63,999 nt of DNA from Arthrobacter sp. AK04 (GTDB taxonomy: Bacteria; Actinomycetota; Actinomycetes; Actinomycetales; Micrococcaceae), in the NCBI RefSeq assembly GCF_021129155.1, contig NZ_JAJOMC010000024.1, forward strand, positions 1 to 63,999. The letters are read 5' to 3'. Positions 57,275 to 63,999 of this stretch are shown in pieces (position 1 is the first letter of the stretch; the number at the start of each line of letters is the position of its first letter). The notes beneath the pieces were generated by a model. That model ran no database searches and had not been told where the DNA came from. It saw only the letters and a program-made list of their open reading frames with translations. The position numbers and the translations under genes were made by a program.

Positions 57275-57724
57275 ATGACCATCCCCATCGAACCGCAGCG
57301 GCCGCAGTTAATGCAGAACGATCCGTTCAGCAAGCCCGGCTACACCGACAACTTCTATGATGCCGTGGGCGGGCACGACACTTTCGTGAAGCTGATCGAC
57401 GTCTTCTACGACGGGGTGGCAACGGATCCCCTGCTGCGGCCGATGTACCCCGAGGAGGACCTTGCGCCGGCGAAGCGCCGCTTCCTGATGTTCCTTGAGC
57501 AGTATTGGGGCGGGCCCACCACCTACGGGGAGGAACGCGGCCACCCGCGGCTACGCATGCGCCATATGCCGTTCAAGGTGACGCCTGAGGCCAAGGACCG
57601 CTGGCTCTTCCACATGCGGACGGCTGTGGACGCCCTGGAACTTCCGCCGCTGTACGAGGGCACCCTGTGGGACTACATGGAACGGGCTGCACTATCCATG
57701 GTGAACAGCCCCTCGGCATCCTGA
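57275..57724 (+). CDS. glbO: Group II truncated haemoglobin (GlbO type)
   Basis: 149 residues. 2-on-2 globin of the trHbO group: DNFYDAVGGHDTFVKLIDVFYDGV, LEQYWGGPTTYGEERGHPRLRMRHMPFKV with the proximal His in RMRHMPF, and a Trp-rich G/H region (KDRWLFHM, LWDYMERAA). Binds O2 or CO at haem; a role in oxygen chemistry or stress is likely but not proven. It is coupled to mscS (2-nt gap). Confidence 0.92.
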   Translation: MTIPIEPQRPQLMQNDPFSKPGYTDNFYDAVGGHDTFVKLIDVFYDGVATDPLLRPMYPEEDLAPAKRRFLMFLEQYWGGPTTYGEERGHPRLRMRHMPFKVTPEAKDRWLFHMRTAVDALELPPLYEGTLWDYMERAALSMVNSPSAS

Positions 57725-57746
57725 CTGATAACGCCGTAACCGGCGG

Positions 57747-58406
57747 TTAAAGAAGTCCGCTTCCGGTCCGCGCCAGTACGTGGCCGCGGCTGCCCGTGAG
57801 GCGGAACCAGCGGCCAGCCCGGTAAAGCTTCTGGTCGCCATCGGCGAGGAATCCCAAGGCCAGTGCGGCGAAAGCCGCTCCGGCTGGCAGCCCTGACGCA
57901 TCGAGTTCCCGGCCCCACACCGCAGCGCGGGCGTTGTTAACGATCAGTGCGCCGGGCCTGTCCGGCACGATTCCAGCCACTTCGGCAATGCCTGCTTCGG
58001 CCGCCGCCCGCAGTTCCGCATCGGGCCGGGAGCCGATCAGCTCCCACCCGCTCCGCGGAGCGCCCACGCCTGTCCAGGACTCGCTGACGGTGGACGGCGG
58101 CACGGGAAGTTCGACGTCGTCCTGGCTGGCGCGGGCCAAACGGTCCAGGACAGCGGACAGAGCCACCGTGACATCCGTCGCGGAAGGTTCTGCCAGGGCC
58201 ATGGTCCGCAGCCCCAGGATCGTCGGGGTCGATTCGCCCAAAAGCCTCGGCCGGAGCACGCACACATACGCGGCGAGGACGGAACCTGCCGCCTGAAGCC
58301 GGATGGCGCCGTCGTCAATGGCCTTGGCGCGCGTGGCGAAGGTCTTCAGGTCGGCGAGGTCCTGGGAGTCGGCGAAACGGAAGGACGAGGTGAGGAGATC
58401 AGACAC
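57747..58406 (-). CDS. Protein of unknown function, 219 residues
   Basis: Not recognised. From the GTG at 58406 it is a soluble 219-residue protein without signal or membrane segment; it has LADLKTFATRAKAIDDGAIRL near the start and a compact C-terminal half ending in RAGRWFRLTGSRGHVLART. A longer open frame upstream runs into the tesB region on the other strand and is unlikely. No Shine-Dalgarno; TAGTGT lies 7 nt before the GTG, so it may be leaderless. Convergent with glbO, divergent from tesB. Confidence 0.7.
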   Translation of the reverse strand: MSDLLTSSFRFADSQDLADLKTFATRAKAIDDGAIRLQAAGSVLAAYVCVLRPRLLGESTPTILGLRTMALAEPSATDVTVALSAVLDRLARASQDDVELPVPPSTVSESWTGVGAPRSGWELIGSRPDAELRAAAEAGIAEVAGIVPDRPGALIVNNARAAVWGRELDASGLPAGAAFAALALGFLADGDQKLYRAGRWFRLTGSRGHVLARTGSGLL

Positions 58407-58434
58407 ACCAAGAACACTACCGGCTGGGGCTTTG

Positions 58435-58463
58435 TTGAGCAGTGCCGGGGTGCCGTCTAGAGT
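58435..58463 (+). promoter_or_regulatory. Promoter giving leaderless tesB mRNA
   Basis: TTGAGC (58435-58440), a 17-nt spacer, then TAGAGT (58458-58463). The tesB ATG begins only 6 nt after the -10 box, so transcription should start at or next to the A of the start codon. No ribosome-binding site is present, which fits. Confidence 0.65.
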
Positions 58464-58469
58464 CGAACC

Positions 58470-59450
58470 ATGACTGAAGCCGACGCCGGACTGCTGGCGC
58501 TCCCCAGCGAAGATCCCACCTCCTCGCTCATCTCCCTCCTTGACCTTGGCGAGCTGGAGGGTGCACGGACGGATGAGGACATCTTCCTGGGACCTTCCCA
58601 GCAGCAGCCCCACCACCGGGTGTTTGGCGGCCAGGTGCTGGCGCAGTCACTCATCGCCTCCATCAGGACTGTTGCTCCCGACCGTTTTGTGCACTCCATG
58701 CACGGCTATTTCCTGCGCCCGGGTGACGCCAACAAGCCCATCACCTTCGGCGTCCAGCGGCTCCGGGACGGCCGGTCCTTTTCGGCCCGCCGGGTCCACG
58801 CCTATCAGGAAGGCACGCCCATCCTGTCGATGATTGCCTCCTTCCAGGGCGAGGACGAAGGGATTGAACACCAGTCCACGATGCCAAGCGGCATCCCGGA
58901 CCCCGAGTCCCTGCCCAGTACCGCTGACCTGCTGGGCAAATTCGACCACCCCGTGGCGCGGCACTGGGCTTATGAGCGTCCTTTCGACATCAGGCACGTG
59001 GATCCGCCGCTGTACGTCTCCGCCAAGGGCCAGCGGGAAGCCCGCAATGCAGTCTGGATGAAGACTTTCGGGCCGATGCCGGACAACCCCAACCTGCACC
59101 GGGCGGCCCTGGCGTACGCCAGCGACTACACCCTACTTGAGTCCATCCTGCGGCGCCACGGCCTGAGCTGGATTACCCCCGGAATGAACGTGGCCAGCCT
59201 CGACCACGCAATGTGGTGGCACCGCCCCGCCCGCGTGGACGAGTGGCTGCTGTATGTCCAGGAGTCACCCAGCGCGCAGGGCGCCCGCGGGCTGGCGACC
59301 GGGAAGATCTTCAACCAGGCGGGGCAGCACGTGGCATCCGTGGCGCAGGAGGGCATGGTCCGGGTGCCCACGGACCTGAAAAACAAGGTGGTGGGCGCCT
59401 TCCAGTCCAAGGTGATGGAGCATCAGATCCGCAAAGCCGGACGGGACTGA
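58470..59450 (+). CDS. tesB: Acyl-CoA thioesterase II (TesB)
   Basis: 326 residues. Hydrolyses medium- to long-chain acyl-CoA. Two hot-dog domains: HHRVFGGQVLAQSLIASIRT, LRDGRSFSARRVHAYQEGTPI (first) and NLHRAALAYASDYTLLESIL, SLDHAMWWHRPARVDEWLLY (second, with the conserved Asp-Ser/Thr-Gln site area). The mRNA appears leaderless. A terminator hairpin follows, and it converges with ettA. Confidence 0.92.
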   Translation: MTEADAGLLALPSEDPTSSLISLLDLGELEGARTDEDIFLGPSQQQPHHRVFGGQVLAQSLIASIRTVAPDRFVHSMHGYFLRPGDANKPITFGVQRLRDGRSFSARRVHAYQEGTPILSMIASFQGEDEGIEHQSTMPSGIPDPESLPSTADLLGKFDHPVARHWAYERPFDIRHVDPPLYVSAKGQREARNAVWMKTFGPMPDNPNLHRAALAYASDYTLLESILRRHGLSWITPGMNVASLDHAMWWHRPARVDEWLLYVQESPSAQGARGLATGKIFNQAGQHVASVAQEGMVRVPTDLKNKVVGAFQSKVMEHQIRKAGRD

Positions 59451-59482
59451 CCGGTCATCCCGGCCCTGGGGCGCTAAACGCA

Positions 59483-59517
59483 GAACAGGCCGGCACCCAG
59501 TGGGGGCCGGCCTGTTC
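59483..59517. terminator. Hairpin between tesB and ettA
   Basis: GAACAGGCCGGC (59483-59494) pairs perfectly with 59506-59517. It lies between the convergent ends of tesB and ettA and probably ends both transcripts; there is no long T-run. Confidence 0.7.
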
Positions 59518-59574
59518 CGTACAGTCTTTACCTGCGCTGCCTTATGAGCGCTGGCCGGGTTCGGCCGCTGCCTG

Positions 59575-61257
<1,683 letters not shown>

Positions 61258-61309
61258 GGTTCCAAATCTAGTGGGTTGGCAGGCATATCTCACATTCCGC
61301 GCGACTTGC

Positions 61310-61939
61310 TTAGGTGCCTACAAAGCACTTGCCGCTGGCCAGGACGGGCAGCACAGTCACCGCCACGGCTCCGTCGCGGACTTGGCCGATCACGCAGTCG
61401 CCTCCTTGGAGCACTGCCGCCTCGATGGCATCTGCTTCCAGGCCGGTGGGGGTCCGGCTCTGCGAGACTTCAAGCACCCCGGCTGCGATGCCCGCTCCGG
61501 TCAGCGCCTCGCTCACCTGGGCAGTGGCAGGTTTGGGTGTTCCCGCCGCCAGCCGGCCCAGGGCGTCAGTGACGGTCTGGCGGACGGTCTCCGTGGCGGC
61601 AGCTTCAGCGCTGGCATTCGGGGCCCCCGCCGAGGTATCGGCCAGGGGTCTGGAGGCCTGGGGCCCGGGCGTGCCGGGGCCGGCCCCGGAATCTCCAGCG
61701 GCTGGGCCGCTAGCCTCTGGCGCTGCGACTCCCGGACCTGTTGATCCGGGCTGATTGACCGACGGCGTCCCGCCCACGCAGCCTGACAGTGATCCGGCCA
61801 GGACGGCGACGGACAGCACAACCAGCAGACGGCGAGCCTGCCGCTGCGTTGACAACAGTGCAGTTTTCCCTGAGGTGGGGCGTTCAACCCGGGAGGCCCC
61901 GGCCGTGACAATCTGCCGGTGGTCGAGGGGAGGCTGCAT
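61310..61939 (-). CDS. Putative lipoprotein of unknown function
   Basis: Up to 209 residues. Hydrophobic segment LLVVLSVAVLAGSLSGC ends in a lipobox (LSGC) near residue 54, so the mature protein is probably a surface lipoprotein; a Pro/Ala/Gly-rich linker follows, then a compact domain (about 115-209) with two Cys that may pair (GGDCVIG, SGKCFVG). The ATG at 61939 gives an unusually long N-region; a TTG shortly before the hydrophobic segment is an alternative. It lies between ettA and ssb on the same strand. Confidence 0.72.
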   Translation of the reverse strand: MQPPLDHRQIVTAGASRVERPTSGKTALLSTQRQARRLLVVLSVAVLAGSLSGCVGGTPSVNQPGSTGPGVAAPEASGPAAGDSGAGPGTPGPQASRPLADTSAGAPNASAEAAATETVRQTVTDALGRLAAGTPKPATAQVSEALTGAGIAAGVLEVSQSRTPTGLEADAIEAAVLQGGDCVIGQVRDGAVAVTVLPVLASGKCFVGT

Positions 61940-62058
61940 GCAGTCATTCTGCCACGAGCCGGTGAATCTCCTTCACAACCTGGACGGGCAGGACACGGCC
62001 GGGGGGTGCCTGGGTCCTGCCCGCCAAGGCGGCCATAAGAGCGACGACAACAGCTCTT

Positions 62059-62622
62059 CTACACTCCTGATCCGGCGAGCTCCCCCGTTTCCAGGTCCAG
62101 GGGGACCACTTCGCCATTTGCGTCCTCGATGAAGGCAACCGCCGGATCTCCGCCGCCGTCCGGGTCTTCATCACTGTCTTCGGGTTCGTCGAACGGTCCG
62201 TCCGCAGCAGGGTGTTCGCCCTCGGCAAGGGGAGGCTCCTGGTCCACGAGCGAGAGGACCGGCTTGGCAGAGGACCGGATGAAGTTGGCCGTGCCCCACG
62301 TGAGGTCGTGGCCCACGGCCTCGGCATCAATGGTGTGTGAGTAGTAGACCCGGCCGTCCCTTTCCCAACTGCGGATCTTCAGCCTGCCAACCACTATGAC
62401 GGGTTGTCCCTTCCTGATGCTGCAGCCGATGCTTCCCGCCAGGTGGCGATAGCCCTGGACCAGGAACCAGTTTGTGTGGCCATCGGACCAGGTACCCGTT
62501 TCCCTGTCACGCCGCCGCGAGGTTGACCCAATCCGGAAAGAAGCGGTGGCCACTCCCCCTGGTGTTGTGGAGCTCTTGACCTCGGTGGCAACGAAGCCCC
62601 GGATCGTTATGGTTTCGCTCAT
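62059..62622 (-). CDS. ssb: Single-stranded DNA-binding protein (accessory type)
   Basis: 187 residues. OB-fold SSB domain (about 1-110): ITIRGFVATEVKSSTTPGG, ASFRIGSTSRR, NWFLVQGYRHLAGSIGCSI, KGQPVIVVGRLKIRSWERDG. The C-terminal tail is acidic but lacks the canonical DDDIPF tip of the main SSB, so it probably is the second, accessory SSB of actinobacteria (Rv2478c-like). ATG at 62622 with AGGA 8 nt upstream. It is in the same row as ettA. Confidence 0.9.
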   Translation of the reverse strand: MSETITIRGFVATEVKSSTTPGGVATASFRIGSTSRRRDRETGTWSDGHTNWFLVQGYRHLAGSIGCSIRKGQPVIVVGRLKIRSWERDGRVYYSHTIDAEAVGHDLTWGTANFIRSSAKPVLSLVDQEPPLAEGEHPAADGPFDEPEDSDEDPDGGGDPAVAFIEDANGEVVPLDLETGELAGSGV

Positions 62623-62838
62623 CTCTACGTCCTGTCTTCAATGGTGGTGCCTTTAGCAGGCAGAACCAGCATCGCCGTCGCCCTCTTCAGGTTCGAGGGC
62701 GTGGCCCGTATATGTGGACAACCCGGCCTGAGCCCTGCCTGTGGAGGAAAAGTCGGCAGGCCGGCGGCGGATGACTGTGCCGGCACTCCGGGCAATGTAA
62801 ACTTTTTGAGGCGCCGGAGATCAGCTCCGGAAGGCCAT

Positions 62839-62911
62839 GCCTCAGTAGCTCAGGGGATAGAGCAGCGGCCTTCTAATCCGCCGGTCGGGGGTTCGATTCC
62901 CTCCTGGGGCA
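62839..62911 (+). tRNA. tRNA-Arg(TCT)
   Basis: Plus-strand cloverleaf: acceptor GCCTCAG/CTGGGGC, D-arm GCTC/GAGC, anticodon loop CTTCTAA giving TCT, T-arm GTTCGATTC, discriminator A, encoded CCA at 62912-62914. The last anticodon-stem pair is C31-T39, a mismatch. A terminator follows at 62920. Confidence 0.94.
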
Positions 62912-62919
62912 CCAAACTG

Positions 62920-62957
62920 AAACACCCCGGTCCACGGACCGGGGTGTTTCGCTTTTC
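62920..62957 (+). terminator. Terminator after tRNA-Arg
   Basis: AAACACCCCGGTC pairs with GACCGGGGTGTTT (62920-62949), followed by CGCTTTT. Ends the tRNA-Arg transcript, and may also stop the convergent ROK-gene transcript. Confidence 0.88.
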
Positions 62958-63037
62958 CCGCTGCCCTACCTTTTATGGCCCCTTTATGTGGCGGCGGCAA
63001 AGCGGCAATGAGTAACGCGCACCAGGGCGTGTGCGTT

Positions 63038-63999
63038 TCACGCCTGCAGCCGGTGCGGCGCCTCCACCAGCGCCCTGACCACGCTGCCGGCCGCCCCCAG
63101 GAGTGCCCCGGCCTCCCCCACCGTGGACGTGATGACGTGCTCAGGGGAAAGCGCTCCGGGTGCGTACTTCGCCAGGCTTTCCAAAAGTGGCCCGTGGAGC
63201 CATTGGTCAAGGACGGCGAAGTGCCCTCCGAGCACCACCGCCCGGACGTTGACCACCCGGGACGCCGATGCCACAGCAACCCCCAGCGCCGTACCCGCCC
63301 GTTGAACAGCTGTCAGCGCGGCAGGACTGCCGGCAGCCAGGGCGCCCAGCAGGTCCGCCATGCTTTCCGACCTTGACCGGCCCTTTACGCTGATTCCTGC
63401 CGCAGAGAATATCGCGTCCTGGCCGGCCACGGTCTCCAGGCACCCTGTCCCGCCGCAGGAGCAGGTGATGCCCCCAGGGTCCACCACAATATGGCCCACC
63501 TCGCCCGCGTTGCCTTCAGGACCAGTGAAAAGCTCGGAATTCAGGACCAGCCCGCCACCGACGCCTACTTCGCCCGAAACGAACAGGAAGTCCCTCCTTT
63601 GGGGGCCGCGGGCAAGTTCTGCGAGCGCGGCAGCATTGGCCTCGTTGAAGAGGGAGACCCCCAACGGCACTCCGGGAAGCAGCCGGGCCACATCCAGTTT
63701 GGTGTCCACCCAGCCCAGGTTGGGGGCAACGGTGACAGTCGAACTGCCGGCTTCAACAAGGCCGGGAACGGCAAGTCCGCCACCCAGGACGTCGACCCCC
63801 TTGGCGGCAGCCGCCTCCCGCACCTCCGATGCCAGCAGGACGAGGGCGGACATCACGGCTTCGCCCGGGCTGTCACGGTTGTCCCGCTCCCGGATCTCTT
63901 TCACCACGAGTTCCCCGGACAGGCTTGTCACGCCCGCGGCAATGTAGTCGACGTTGATTTCCATGCCCATGACGCCCCGCGAAGGGTTCAGTTCCAGCC
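63038..63999 (-). CDS. ROK family regulator, 5' end beyond the window
   Basis: Partial; at least 319 residues are visible, and the frame is open through the window edge. Read upstream of the first in-frame ATG it gives LELNPSRGVMGMEINVDYIAAG, the usual join between the winged-helix part and the ROK domain (only the short form is relevant: LNPSRGVMGMEI). So the DNA-binding N-terminus lies outside. Zinc site CSCGGTGCLE is complete, including Glu, and GNAGEVGH is present. The kinase catalytic Asp of NDANAAA is Glu here (NEANAAALAE), which fits a regulator, not a sugar kinase. Target unknown. Confidence 0.85.
   Translation of the reverse strand, partial: LELNPSRGVMGMEINVDYIAAGVTSLSGELVVKEIRERDNRDSPGEAVMSALVLLASEVREAAAAKGVDVLGGGLAVPGLVEAGSSTVTVAPNLGWVDTKLDVARLLPGVPLGVSLFNEANAAALAELARGPQRRDFLFVSGEVGVGGGLVLNSELFTGPEGNAGEVGHIVVDPGGITCSCGGTGCLETVAGQDAIFSAAGISVKGRSRSESMADLLGALAAGSPAALTAVQRAGTALGVAVASASRVVNVRAVVLGGHFAVLDQWLHGPLLESLAKYAPGALSPEHVITSTVGEAGALLGAAGSVVRALVEAPHRLQA

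Overview
The window is a 64 kb piece of a high-GC actinobacterial chromosome. Gene content and order fit the Micrococcaceae, most likely Arthrobacter or Pseudarthrobacter: the rplU-rpmA-obg-proB-proA-nadD-rsfS row, a tig / clpP1-clpP2 / clpX row, a ThiD-TenA fusion behind a TPP riboswitch, an ileS T-box with a very short Stem I, ettA beside a non-replicative ssb, and a mycothiol-world Rv2466c-like protein. Many starts are GTG or TTG, and several transcripts look leaderless. The genus is an inference from protein similarity in memory; no database was searched.

Layout. 1-102 is almost pure C and is probably a sequencing or contig-edge artefact. 122-3755 (-) is a methionine module: metF then metE, behind a promoter and a structured leader of about 214 nt. 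3829-9215 (-) is a six-gene MoxR/DUF58/vWA cluster, with a small divergent gene at 9355. 9595-14075 (-) is a ROK regulator with a sugar ABC importer lacking its own ATPase. 14214-17971 holds an RNA-methyltransferase-like gene, an FAD monooxygenase-like gene and a divergent cyclopropane/methyl fatty-acid synthase family gene. Two identical tRNA-Ala(GGC) genes follow.

18500-26219 (-) is the conserved ribosome/GTPase/proline/NAD row. 26484-28148 is thiamin salvage with its riboswitch. 28323-31820 is a very large RNase E/G, divergent from a VKOR-family gene. 32996-38945 (-) is ndk, a DUF4233 gene, folC and ileS with its T-box. 38995-43578 has an EEP-family membrane protein, an SDR and valS. A gene-poor gap (43579-43953) carries a perfect 18-bp inverted repeat.

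43954-49068 (-) is the Rv2466c-like protein, clpX, clpP2-clpP1 and tig, with a ClgR-like box before clpP1. Then come tRNA-Pro and tRNA-Gly, a Nei/Fpg glycosylase, rpiB, a DUF1648-like membrane protein, pepN, an OsmC protein, an epimerase-like protein, mscS-glbO, an unknown gene, tesB, ettA, a lipoprotein, ssb, tRNA-Arg, and a ROK gene cut by the right edge.

No prophage, insertion sequence, CRISPR array or recognisable defence island was seen; most of the window is core genome. The best leads are the metF leader RNA, the ileS T-box leader with its internal 14-nt repeats, the 43.6-43.95 kb gap, the Rv2466c-like protein lacking its second active-site cysteine, and the MoxR/vWA cluster with its degenerate MIDAS and 18-nt repeats.
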